This document shows positions 45,625 to 55,900 of a stretch of DNA of 64,000 bases, one piece after another (within the stretch, counting starts at the first letter, position 1; every line of letters begins with the position of its first letter). The notes under the pieces are model-generated. The model saw only the letters and a list, made by a program, of their open reading frames with translations, did not search any database and was not told where the DNA came from. The position numbers and the translations under genes were made by a program. The stretch is from Hydractinia symbiolongicarpus. Its lineage: Eukaryota > Cnidaria > Hydrozoa > Anthoathecata > Hydractiniidae. The stretch is from positions 6,448,001 through 6,512,000 of the forward strand of contig NC_079885.1 of NCBI RefSeq assembly GCF_029227915.1, in the 5' to 3' direction.

Positions 45625-46030
45625 TTTCTTTCAAACATATAAAATTATCATTAAAAATTTTTATTTATAAAACATAAAACAAAACAGTTGTAAGATGATC
45701 TTTAAAAACAAAATCAATCCTCTTTGTTCTCTAGTTCCGCATGAAAATGTCACCTTTGAGCGGGATAAAAATTTATTTATTTATTCGGTTCCCATTACAT
45801 ACATGATTTTTCTTGCAAGACCAAAAAAAAATACATAAACATCCCGTAAAATTTATTTAATAAGTTAAAATTTTAAAATAAATCTCAAGTAAAACTTGCT
45901 GTAAGTAAGAAAGAAATATAGTTCTGAAATGTTACGAAGAATCATATTGTATTATTAAAGATATTATTTTGGTTTGTCTGTTCAGTATTCATATTACTGT
46001 GGAAAGTTTATCATTTCTTGAACATGATAG

Positions 46031-46082
46031 TTTAGTAGGCGACGTTTCGGGAGATCCTTCTCCCATCATCGGGCAAAGTAAA
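46031..46082 (-). ncRNA. Hammerhead-ribozyme-like motif of Penelope element
   Basis: On the - strand: TTTACTTTGC, then CCGATGA, a hairpin GGGAG/CTCCC with a six-base loop, GAAAC, GTC, then GCCTACTAAA, which pairs in part with the first segment (GC/GC and TTTA/TAAA). The order equals a type I hammerhead core, CTGATGA-stem II-GAAA-GTC, with one change (CC for CT), an extra T and a minimal stem III. Penelope-like elements are known to carry such ribozymes. This copy may be inactive. Confidence 0.45.
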
Positions 46083-46166
46083 ATGATGTTGAGCATGTAT
46101 TTATATAATTGCAGAGGATCGAAATTCATAAAAATTAACCAATCAGAAACGAGCTGATGATTACAG

Positions 46167-47311
46167 TTAATTAACTACTTCTTCTGTAGGGCTGGTAACC
46201 AAATCTCTTATGTGTTTGTTACGTTCTACACTGTTGATGGTTTCTTTAATCTTCCTGGCCGTTGTTCTGGATTCTCTGTTAATGATTTTCTTCTCATCCC
46301 AATTAAACTGATGACTTCTGCTCCAGCTCTGGTCCGCAATTTCATTTTTCTTCACATCTCCGTTTCTCACTGCGCGCATATGTTCTTGTACTCGTTGCTT
46401 AAACTTTCTTTTTGTTTCGCCTATATACACTGCATCACAATCTTTACACGAGATTTCGTAAACAACATCGCTTTGTTCTTCCAGGTTTACTTTGTCTTTT
46501 GGTTTAGACAAAGTGCTTCTTAGGGTGTCTTTAGAGTTAAGAATGCATTTGATCTTGTGTTGCCTTAAAACTCGACGAAGGATCTCGCTAGTACCTGGTA
46601 CAAAGGGTAGTAATGCTGATGCGATGAAAACCTCTGATGTTTCCTTGTTGTCTCCGTTGCATCTTCTCTTCATTTTACTTTCTACTTGCGTGATGACTTT
46701 ATGACTGTATTCATTTGCGATTAATGCATTTCTTACACGTCGAATTTCTTCTTTCCTCTCCTGTTTGTCACTGACTACGCTGTTGGCACGATTCAGTAAT
46801 GAAGATATGACACTTTCTTTGCAAGATTTCTGATGGTTTGATTCGAAGTTAAGGTACTGGTCAGTGTGTGTTGGTTTACGATACACTGAAACTGAAATGG
46901 AACCATTCTTGCGTTTGACCAAAGTGTCCAGGAAAGCGATACTTCCATCGCGTTCAAGCTCAACAGTGAATTTGATTTGTCGATGTAGGCCGTTGATGTG
47001 TTCATGGAACTCTTCTAGATGAGATCTTTTGATTATGGCGAATACGTCGTCAACAAATCTTTTCTAAACCTTTGGACGTCTGTCGCTATTGTCTCGTATT
47101 TCTGTGACTACTGATGATGCAGGGCCTCCCATGGCTACTCCGTCTGTTTGAGTGTAGAAGTTCTTATTAAACAGATATCATGTTTTGGTTAGAAAAAGTT
47201 CGACCAAACGCAGAAAATCCGGTACTGGAATCTTCGTCTTTTTACCGAATGATGTTTAATGTGTCTTTGGGGACGTTTGTGTAGAGTGATGTGACATCAA
47301 ATTATTATTAC
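46167..47311 (-). mobile_element. Penelope-like retroelement, 5'-truncated
   Basis: From 47311 downward the - strand encodes FDVTSLYTNVPKDTL, YTQTDGVAMGGPAS and R-F-V-D-D-V-F-A-I (reverse transcriptase, with the catalytic Asp pair), then an open 251-codon stretch with YRKPTHTDQYL and the C-terminal GIY-YIG-type endonuclease (VVYEISCKDCDAVYIGET, followed by RVQEH), ending at TAA 46167. The RT-then-GIY-YIG order is unique to Penelope-like elements. The reverse transcriptase half has a stop and frameshifts and its N-terminal half is missing, so the copy is dead. The downstream terminal region (about 46020-46166) carries a hammerhead-like motif. Confidence 0.85.
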
Positions 47312-48570
47312 GCTATTGTATGATTTCAAATAGCACATTACCTTTAAGTGGAATCACTGCAGTCCAGTTATCTTAGGTTTGCTCACATGCTCTATGCTAA
47401 AGGTTGATTGTCGTCATGGGACTACGCTGCTGGGCAAATTGCTGCGTATTTTATGACGTATAGTACAGTACAATGAAAATAAAGGTGGCAGAACTATAAG
47501 ATACCAATTTTTCTCTACCCCGCAATTATCTCTACCCCACATCATCATTAGGTAGTTACTCTAGATTTCAGAATAGTCGACTCCCTTTCCTGGTTATTAT
47601 TTTATTGAAATAAAAAGTAAGCATTCAACTCATTTGCTTGTAATCAAATTGAAACAGTAGTGTACGAATCCAAATGGTCTGAAGAAAAGAATTAAGAACA
47701 ATGTTGCTTTGCAGCGGCTTCATTTGAAAGAATAAAGCAACGGACAGGACTTTTTCATGAATCCATTTTCCACCAACTCCCCCTCCCCCCCCCACCCTTC
47801 CCGTAATTATTATTTTTAAACGCATTTCCTAACGCCCCGCTATTTGACACTCAACACCTCTTTCAACCCCCTGTTATTTGACACTCAACACATTTCCCAA
47901 CGCCCTGTTATTCGACACTCAACACATTTTCCAACGTCCTGTTTATTTGACACCCAACACATTTCACAATGTCCTGTTTATTCGATACTCTGGAGTACAC
48001 CGTTTGCACATATTACAGCAACTTTGACGAACAACACACGTCCGAGCAAAAGTGGAATCCGCAGCAACACTATACGTCTTATTTCTCAACAGCCAAAAGC
48101 AACTAATATTACATAACACGTATATAATAAAAATATTTTATTCTCTACGAATCTTTTCGTTACAGAGTTATATCTTCAGGTAAAATTAACATTATCCACT
48201 TTCTATACATCATTAAAATACCATAATTATCAAAATAAAAACGCATGCGAGAATAAATCTTCCCTCAAGAGATAGAAAAACTTAAAACTAATAATGATCG
48301 TATAGCTAAAGTGTTTCACGTAACACCATACCTGAAAAAACTTAAAAGAAGTGTTATTAAAGGAGATATGAACAGATCTTTCAGTTAAAGAAAACCAAAT
48401 TATGCCTTCTTAGTTATTCAGGGTTCAGACAAAGGCTGACAAAGTAAATTCCCGAGTTTCCCTAGGTTTTTGGTCGTTTTGAAGGCATTTTTTTCCTGAA
48501 GCTGACATGGTTTGGTACCTTTTCTCCCTGAGCAAATAATAGAAGGCAATATATAAAGGGAGGGGGCTAA
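47312..48570. other. Intergenic, with minisatellite
   Basis: Contains a C-rich tract (about 47780-47800) and a minisatellite (listed separately). No gene found. The right end is the target site of the CR1-like LINE. Confidence 0.4.
47840..47995. repeat. Minisatellite, about 35-38 bp unit, 4-5 copies
   Basis: Units of TATTTGACACTCAACACATT followed by TCCCAACGCCCTGT repeat four to five times with substitutions and one-base length changes. The open frame across it is a by-product of the repeat. Confidence 0.75.
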
Positions 48571-51500
48571 TAATAATAATAATAATAAATATTTAAAGTG
48601 GCTAGCCCAGAAAATCACAAAAACCTATAGTTAGTGGATTGTTTCCACTGGGGCCCACTAGGACAAAAAAGAAACAAAAAATGATAAACCTTAGACTGCC
48701 TCAGCTCAATCAAACATAGTAACATTTATAATCTGTGAAAATTGAAAAGAAAAAGAATAAAAAACAAAAATTAAAAAGTTTAAAAGTGATCTCCATTAGA
48801 ATTTGCCAAATACATTAGAGATGGAAGTCTTAAACGAAAGCAGACTTCCATCACAGTACACTTGGTCTGGAAGATTATTCCACACTTTTTCAGCTTTAAA
48901 TGGGAAGGCTTTTTTGCCAAATTCCGTGTTGACCAAGGGAAGTGTGAACCTGTTTTTTGAAGCTCCTCTTGTTTGATGATTATGACAGTTTTTTGTCAAA
49001 AGGAATTTTGAGCGCATGTAATCAGGAGCAATGTGATTCATGGCTTTGAAAACTAATATGGCATCGTTTTTGATGAGTAAATTATTCATTGAATATTCCC
49101 TCTCTTTCCCAAGAAAGGTACGGACACATTTTAATCGTTTTTCAAGTTTTCCCAATCTACCTTGGGTGGCACAAGCCCATGCCGAGGAGCAGTAGTTGAA
49201 ATATGGCATGACAAGTGCATTAATTAAAAGGTTTTTTGTGTGAGGTGTTAAACAGGATGCAATGGTTCTAATTTTAGAATATTTAATTAGTATTTTTCTA
49301 TTTATGTCATTAATGTGCTTTTCCCATTGTATTTTTTGATCAAATGTTACCCCAAGATATTTAACTTTTTCGCTCCTCTTCAAAGGAATACCCATATAGT
49401 TGATAGTTTGTTCTCAACTTTTTTTAACTGGCTGTGGTTGCCGAAAAAGATTGTTTCAGTTTTGTCCGTATTAATAGTCATTTTGTTATTATTCAGCCAG
49501 AGGTCGACTTGCGAAAGTTCTAACTCGACCTGGGAGACAAGGGTATCCAAGTATTTATGAGACGAAATAATTATTGTATCATCTGCATATAGATGGTGGT
49601 AGTTTGAATTGATGACAGATTTTAAGTCATCAATATACAAAAGAAAGAGCAGGGGCCCCAACACAGATCCCTGCGGCACCCCAAAAGCGTCTTCATGAAG
49701 CAGATCTGATCCTGTGTCGTTTACAAGAGTCAGCTGCATTCGGCCCGTTAAGTAGGACTCGAACCAGTCAAAGGCAGCATCTCTGATGCCAAAACACCAT
49801 AGTTTTTTTAACAAAATTTTATGATCAACAGTGTCAAAAGCTTTTTTAAGGTCAATGAGCATAGCACAAACAAAGTTATGTTGGTCGAGCTCAGTAAGAA
49901 TAAAATCAGAGACATCGACTACTGCAGTTTCTGTGGAAAAGAGTTTTCGAAATCCGGACTGTCTGTCATTCAGGAAGTTGTGCTCAGAAATAAAATGAGA
50001 CATTTGCTCATGCACTAACTTTTCAAAAATTTTCATAGGAATTGGCAAAATGGAGATAGGCCGATAATTAGTAGGATCTGTTTTATTGCCACTTTTAAAA
50101 ATAGGCGAGACCCTTTTAGTCTTCCAACATTTAGGTACATAACAAGTAAATAAAGATTTGTTGAAAAGAATTGATAAATAAATACTTAAAACTGACGAAC
50201 CTGCTTTTAGCAGTCGTGAACCAATTCCGTCCAAGCCTGTAGCTTTATTAAGTTTTAGTGAACTAATTATTTTTTCGACACTTTTGGTCTCAATACGAGC
50301 CCACCGAAAGTCGTGTCCGCTAACAGGTGGATTAACATTAGTAGTGTCAGAAGAAAATTTAGAGGCTAGTTTGGCACCAACACTGACAAAAAATGAATTG
50401 AATGTGTTGGAAATTTCTTTTGGGTGAGAAGTTTCTGTACCATCGTTTTGGACTACTCGTTTTATCGAGGTAGTATTGCCTGACTTATCAGGAACCAGTT
50501 TTTTTAGGGTTTTCCAAAGTTGTTTTGGCCGTTTTTGAAAGTCCTGCAAAACGTCATTATAGTACTCGTTTTTAAGTCGATTTTTGAGACCTATTACCTG
50601 GTTCCTTTTTTGTTTGAAAGCTTCCCAGTCTATGATGGATTTTGTTTTTGATGCTTTCCGTTTCAAGAAGTCTCTTTCTTTGATGGCTATTATTAATTCA
50701 TCAGTGACCCATGCCTCAACACGGCCAGAAAATCTATGTGTTTTGAAAGGGGCATGTTTGTCAGCCACTGTTTTAACATTTTTATTCAGTTTCTCACATG
50801 CTTCATCAAGGTCATCATAATTATTAAAATATGACCAGTCTAAATTCCTGAGGTCCTTCAGAAAAGCCTCTTTACTGAAGTTCTTGTAGCTACGAACCTT
50901 GCATGTTTTAGGTTCAAATTTTGGCCTTTTGAATTTTCTGATCACATAAACTAAATTGTGATCACTGATGCCTAAATCCATGACACCAGTTTTAGAAATA
51001 CAAGAACTGTTAGAAAGTATCAAGTCTATAAGAGTGCTACTATTTTCAGTAACACGAGTTGGCTCCATAATATGTTGTTTTAGGAAAAGAGTGGAGCATA
51101 ATTCCTTTATTTTGGAGGAAAGAGCATATTTTGAAAGCATGTTACAGTTAAAATCTCCCAAGATAAACACTTCTTTTTCTTTTGAGAGCTTGTTAAAACA
51201 CTGTTTAAAATGAGTACACAGGTTTTCGGTACTCTGCAAATCACTACCTCCAGGTGGCCTGTAAACCCCACACACGTAAATAGGTTTAGTTTTTTTCAGG
51301 CACACTTTCACCCATAGTGATTCAACATTTTCGAAGTAAAGGTGTTTCAAAAGGTGGCTATCCAAATTTTCATTAACAAAAATTAGAACACCCCCACCTC
51401 GTCTATTCCGATCATTCCTATAACAAACATAGCCATCAATTTTAACGTCATTGTCAGTGATGATGTCATCAATTTTGGTTTCACAGATGGAGAATACATC

Positions 51501-51858
51501 AAGTTTTGTTTGATGTAGCAGAAGTTTAACATAGTCTAGTTTGGATGACAGACCATTAATGTTGAGATGGGCCATTTTTAAGCCCTTCCCATTTCTGATT
51601 GCCTCAAAATCAAAGTTTTCATCAATAGTAATATTGATGTTGTCCGGAATTTCGTCACCAAATGACTCTTGTAGGCTAAATAATTAATAGAATTTTAAAC
51701 ACAATATCTATTTTTCAAATTAATACATATGTTAACTTCATCTGTTTCATCATCATCTTCATCTAACAGAAGAAGTTCTACGTCTTCCATGCACCGCTCA
51801 CCTTCTGGGACGTCTAGAACTGGTCACAGAAAATTGGAAGATGCACTTATTAGAACGT
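48571..51858 (-). mobile_element. CR1-like non-LTR retrotransposon (LINE)
   Basis: On the - strand a near-intact protein gene is followed by a 3' region ending in CTGGGCTAGCCACTTTAAAT and a (TTA)n tail at 48571-48592. AAAGGGAGGGGGCTA just beyond the tail (about 48556-48570) resembles AAAGAGAGGGGGCTA beyond the 5' end (about 51859-51873), a likely target-site duplication of about 15 bp. A second copy of the same motif follows at about 51877-51891, so the 5' border could lie slightly further. At 3.3 kb the element lacks a first ORF and is probably 5'-truncated. Confidence 0.8.
48796..51575 (-). pseudogene. LINE endonuclease-reverse transcriptase gene, one frameshift
   Basis: From ATG 51575 the frame encodes an AP-type endonuclease (HLNINGLSSKLD, ICETKID, GVYRPPG, LGDFNCNML, ISDHNLVY; about residues 1-220) and a reverse transcriptase (NKATGLDGIGSRLL, NYRPISILP, RQSGFR, DLKKAFDTVDH, GVPQGSVLGPLLFLLYIDDL, YADDTII; about 430-680). 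Near 49390 the frame shifts, and the C-terminal part (KVKYLGVTFD, PYFNYCSSAW, KVWNNLPD) continues to the stop at 48796. Upstream of the ATG the same frame stays open for about 30 codons, so the true start may be earlier. Family features fit CR1/L2-type LINEs. Confidence 0.88.
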
Positions 51859-51891
51859 AAAGAGAGGGGGCTAAGTAAAGAGAGGGGGCTA

Positions 51892-53073
51892 AAAAGAGGA
51901 ATTACGGTATTTGTTGAAAACAGTGCATAACTTGCCATAACCAAAACATTAGAGCTGCGGATCATCAATAGGTAAAATTAAAACCCATTTAAGAATTTTA
52001 AGGATCAGTTAGATTTAAACAGATTTAGGGCGTAAAAAGGTGGTAAAGCTGACTAAAAAATTCCAACTTCTCCCTTAATTGGAAAAAAAAAATTTTTTCC
52101 CAGGGTTTCCCTGAAATTTTCTAGGGTCTGTCTGAACCAGGAGGTGAAATGTTTAAATTACGTTTTTGCATGAAAAAATGAAAAAGAAGTAAGCAAACTG
52201 GAAACAAATCATCAGATTTGTTTCCAACTTTAAAGTTGATGTTGTATATTTCCCTAAAGATAATGGAAAACAAGGCTTTGAGAACTTTTGATGAATATTT
52301 TCAACCTGCATGGAAGATGACGGTATTTTCATAAAAAAGTGAGGACATTTGAGGTCGTTTTTAATTTTCTTAACCTAATTTTAATCAGGAAATTTTTTTA
52401 TGAATGAAATTGTTGAAATTTGGTGACTTTTCATAACTTCTGTTACAGATTCCGGAGAAGAAATAATTTGGGTGAAGAAAAATTCGATTTCGTAGAATTC
52501 TTTTTTTAGCAAGTCAATATAAACAGCTTTGTTGCGTTCTGTTTTTAAAATAGTGTTATGTTAATGAATGTTTTTGTGTTACCAAGGATACCTACCACAA
52601 CGTGTATAACGCAGACCAGAATTTTTAAATTATCAAAACCAGAAAATTTTATTTTGCAGAACATCTCATGATGTCATTTCTGATCACTATGACGTCATTA
52701 AATTAGTTTTCACCTAGAATGAGTTTTGACTAAGAAGTTCTACAACTGTGCAACGTTTACTCACTATTGAAAAGATTTGCGAATTTTTTTTAAAAAGAAC
52801 AAATTGTTGCAGTAACCATGTAAATTTTTTAAGGTTTAAGGGTAAAAAATTGTTCAAATCTATTTTCAGAAGAGATTTGAGGATGGGAGGCGCAGCAAGC
52901 CTGCACCTAACTTAAATAAAATGTAGAAACAAAAATGGATACGACAAGATGTGTCTTTGGCAACAATTATATTACTTCTGAAAAACCATAAATTTACAAC
53001 GAACAAATTAATATTTACACGTACTTACAATCAATAATTTTCTTCGTAAGGTTCTGCTTACACGTAAGCATTC
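51892..53073. other. Intergenic between LINE and CCDC103
   Basis: AT-rich; no gene found. The segment around 52100-52145 (TCTAGGGTCTGTCTGAACC) resembles in inverse the segment near 48420-48470, suggesting an older element flanking the LINE target. Confidence 0.35.
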
Positions 53074-53718
53074 TTAACATAAGTAAAGTTTTTTTAACTC
53101 ATCTGTACGGCAGCCGAAATGTTCAAGCTTGTTTAACAAACTGCATATTGTTTCCTTCTCTCGCTTACTAAAGAACTTCAGGGTTAAATTAAACCTCTGA
53201 GAGTTTGTGAAAGAGAGCAAAATACGGGAAATATGCGAGTAGTTCGTATCCGTTACGTGTTCATTAAATATTTTTATACAATATTCCAGCACATTCGATG
53301 GGATATCCACGAAAAATACACGCTTGAACACATCCGCTTCATAACTTAGCATAAACTCGTATTTATCTTCATCACTTTTTAAAGTCTTCCACCTTTTCAT
53401 GAATTGGTCACATAAATCTATTGCCTCCACCGCAGGTGTTTTAACATCAACTAAAACTGGTGTAACGCCAGCGATGTTGCTAGAATACAGTGGATTCCAC
53501 GTTTGTTTCACTGTGTCCGTTCCTAATATGTCTTTCCTATCCAGTGGTTTTAAATGAGAGGCTGCAACGATATCTCGAAACTCTTCGTAACTTCCTACTT
53601 TTTGATGGACAGCTCGAAATTTGGCATCGTTTTCACGTGAATATGCTGCGTCAGCATTTTTAGCAGTAATGAATTCTTTCTCCAATTTTTTGAAGTTAAT
53701 GTTTACATCACTATCCAT
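53074..53718 (-). CDS. CCDC103: CCDC103 / DNAAF19 dynein-arm factor
   Basis: A single-exon frame from ATG 53718 to TAA 53074-53076 gives 214 residues (human about 242). The N-terminus has INFKKLEKEF, AVHQKVGSYEEFRDIVAASH and LKPLDRKD, the hallmark CCDC103 coiled-coil region. The C-terminal half (about 110-200: FMKRWKTL, YEFMLSYEAD, LLSFTNSQRFNLTLKF) is an RPAP3_C-type helical domain. The family is needed to assemble and attach axonemal dynein arms, so the gene marks an organism with motile cilia. AP-type start context is ordinary. A second small gene on the same strand lies about 0.8 kb upstream. Confidence 0.92.
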   Translation of the reverse strand: MDSDVNINFKKLEKEFITAKNADAAYSRENDAKFRAVHQKVGSYEEFRDIVAASHLKPLDRKDILGTDTVKQTWNPLYSSNIAGVTPVLVDVKTPAVEAIDLCDQFMKRWKTLKSDEDKYEFMLSYEADVFKRVFFVDIPSNVLEYCIKIFNEHVTDTNYSHISRILLSFTNSQRFNLTLKFFSKREKETICSLLNKLEHFGCRTDELKKLYLC

Positions 53719-54006
53719 TAGGAAACCTAAAAATAGAAATAAAGTTTATTATGTGAATCGACCGACCGACCGACTGCCTGGGGCGATCGACCGGAAACCG
53801 CGCGAAAAAAAGAAAAAAAGATGAGCAGCAGTTCCAAGCGAATACTTTTCACATCTATTACAACTATACTAAAATATTCTCAAATGATAGTAACATCGGT
53901 ATTTATATACAAAGTGCAAAAAATATTAATTCCTAAACTTTAAAAAATATTTCAGGAGAAATTACCTTACTTTAGAGTATCAAATTATCGCCTTTTGTAA
54001 TATTCA

Positions 54007-54052
54007 TGTCCCCCTCCCCCTCCCCCTCCCCCTCCCCCTCCCCCTCCCCCTT
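54007..54052. repeat. (CCCCCT)n hexamer array
   Basis: About seven to eight tandem CCCCCT units. The - strand has G-runs able to form a quadruplex. It lies between CCDC103 and the small membrane-protein gene. Confidence 0.85.
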
Positions 54053-54284
54053 TAATTGTTCCAACCCCAAATAATTAATATTTTAAACATTACTCAGACT
54101 CACTTCCCCTGGAACGGAAACCCTGGAGTATTTATTCCACAGAAGTCCAGAAGAATACAACAACACTAACATACAAATGTTGCTAAAAAGCGTTTACAAG
54201 GGTTCGTTGGCTACAGAAAGAGAAATTCAGCTTAGTAAGAATGAGTGGTTTTTAGTTTAATCAATATTTTAAAGAAACTAGTCG

Positions 54285-54392
54285 TTAGCCCGTGGAAAAA
54301 TCCACGGGTTCGCCCGTCGCAGCTAAGCTACCATTTTGCGTGACAGACAGACGGACGGACGGACAGACGTGTACGGGTATTATAATATAGAT
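54285..54392. repeat. Dispersed repeat with CCCGTGG/CCACGGG hairpin and GGAC array
   Basis: GCCCGTGG AAAAAT CCACGGG forms a perfect 7-bp hairpin near 54290-54312, followed by a CAGACAGACGGACGGACGGA run and GGGTATTATAATATAGAT at the end. The hairpin part recurs inversely at about 2285-2325. The layout (unique part, simple run, fixed 3' end) suggests a retroposon tail, but no family is assigned. Confidence 0.5.
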
Positions 54393-54503
54393 AAACTCAA
54401 CTATTGAGAAAAAGTTCACAAAAAAAAATCACTATCAAAGAATGTAAAAAAATGTCATAAATAAATTAAGAAAAATTATAAAATTGCTACTTAAATACTA
54501 AAT

Positions 54504-54743
54504 TTACAATTCATCTTCGTCACTCTCCGGCGGAGATGATGGAGCGTTTTCTTCCAATAAGCTTCTCAACGCTTCTTTCTGCTGTTTACCACTGGTGAGA
54601 AATTTCACTTTGTCGCGATACATCAAATACGAATTACATAAAAACACGTTCGACAACAACAGGAAACCGATAATCACAGCACAGAATATCACCATGACAT
54701 AATTACGACTGAAAAATAAAATAGCGAGGCTGCAATTCAACAT
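54504..54743 (-). CDS. Small putative membrane protein, unrecognised
   Basis: ATG at 54743 opens 79 codons ending at TAA 54504-54506. The N-terminal 45 residues are hydrophobic and can form one or two membrane helices (SLAILFF and VMVIFCAVIIGFLLLSNVFL). The C-terminal half is charged (YRDKVKFLTSGKQQKEALRS) and ends in a Pro/Ser/Asp/Glu tail PPESDEDEL. That layout is typical of small integral membrane proteins of the secretory pathway, but I do not recognise the family. It might also be the last exon of a larger gene. It precedes CCDC103 on the same strand. Confidence 0.45.
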   Translation of the reverse strand: MLNCSLAILFFSRNYVMVIFCAVIIGFLLLSNVFLCNSYLMYRDKVKFLTSGKQQKEALRSLLEENAPSSPPESDEDEL

Positions 54744-54909
54744 GTACACAAGTGTTACTTCGCCCTCTCAGTCTCGAGCGTGAGTAACATGGTCAAAGGT
54801 TCTGGAGAATATTGTGTTACTTAGCATATGGATGGCAGGCTAATTATGTTTATTCGCGTGATTAATTGCTGACGTAAGCAAAAAATAGAAAAGTTGCAAT
54901 ATTTTGACT

Positions 54910-55900
54910 ACTTTAGGGGCAGAAACTTTCGCGGGCATTAACTTTCGCGTGTTAAAAACAAAGCGGAGTATTTGACAAAAACTTTCCCGTTTGGCGATTT
55001 TTGAAACAAATTTCGCGGAAAAAACTTTCGCGAATGGGCAAAATTCAAGAAAAAAATTTATTCGTTAAATCACATCTAATGTCTTCACCGTAATCAAAAA
55101 TGTACAAAATATACAAAGTTAGGCTAAGTAAATTCCCATTCTGAGTCAGTATCGTCGTCACTTTCTTGAATCTTGCACATAACACCTCAAATTCCTCAAC
55201 TGTGACATCACAAATTGCTAAGAGATGGCTATCATCAGATTGTCCAACATCATTACTCAGCATCGGATCTATATCTTGGAAAGGATCAATCGATGGCATT
55301 TTGCTTGAACCGATTTCTAAGGCATCAAAAATACCAGCACTTTTCCATCCACTATCAATAATTTTCTTTTCCTTTCGGCGTGCTCATGTGGTTGTAGAAT
55401 TCCACAATCCAACCGGCGTGAACAGGTTTAAGTTTGGACAACTGTAACCCTACTGTAACATCAATCTCAACACCATTATCTAGCTGCGCTTTTACTTGGT
55501 CTGAGCACCATTCGTTAAATTTACGTTTGAGAAATCGTTTGCAGAAACCATTGACCGTCAGATCAAGTGGCTACAGTCGTTACACCGCAAGCCCCCGCAA
55601 AAGGAAGAAAAAGTCTGCATCCACTAGCACTACTGTTTAAAATAATTGGGACATCCGAGAAATGCTCGCAGCTCCAAAGAAGAAAAAACAAGTGTTGTAG
55701 TTGTAGTTGACGACGAATAAAGTAGAAATGAATCATTACTTTTAAAAATTGCCCCGTTTTTATGATTTTTTTTATGGTGAAAAAACTTTCGCGTTTTTAA
55801 AAATATCCATGATTTCGCGTGAAAAAACTTTCGCGTTTTGATAATTTAGAATTTCCAAAGGCATAAACTTTCGCGAAAAAGACCAAAAAACGCGAAAAAA
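54910..55900 (-). mobile_element. pogo-like DNA transposon remnant with subterminal repeats
   Basis: A decayed transposase tail (55045-55585) is bordered on both sides by clusters of AAACTTTCGCG: about four copies at 54918-55032 and four at 55780-55880, in part with a GTGAAAA prefix. Such subterminal motif clusters usually bind the transposase. A similar cluster without coding sequence lies at 37620-37740. Exact terminal repeats and target duplications were not found. Confidence 0.5.
55045..55585 (-). pseudogene. pogo-like transposase, C-terminal end
   Basis: The - strand, with frame changes, reads LTVNGFCKRFLKRKFNEWCS, DQVKAQLDNGVEIDVTVGLQ, KPVHAGWIVEFYNHMSTPKG, SGWKSAGIFDALEIG and then an acidic tail. 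W-x-V-E-F-Y-N-x-x and the L-D-x-x-V-N-x-x-F-K-x-x-x start are features of DDE_1 (pogo/Jerky-like) transposases after the last catalytic residue. A stop follows G-K-E-N-Y, and the frame recovers later, so it is dead. It differs from the pogo-like remnant at 2.9-6.9 kb. Confidence 0.6.

Noticed and set aside
47844-48116. 90-codon + frame with repeated FDTQHIS
   Set aside because: Arises from the minisatellite; no other coding sign.
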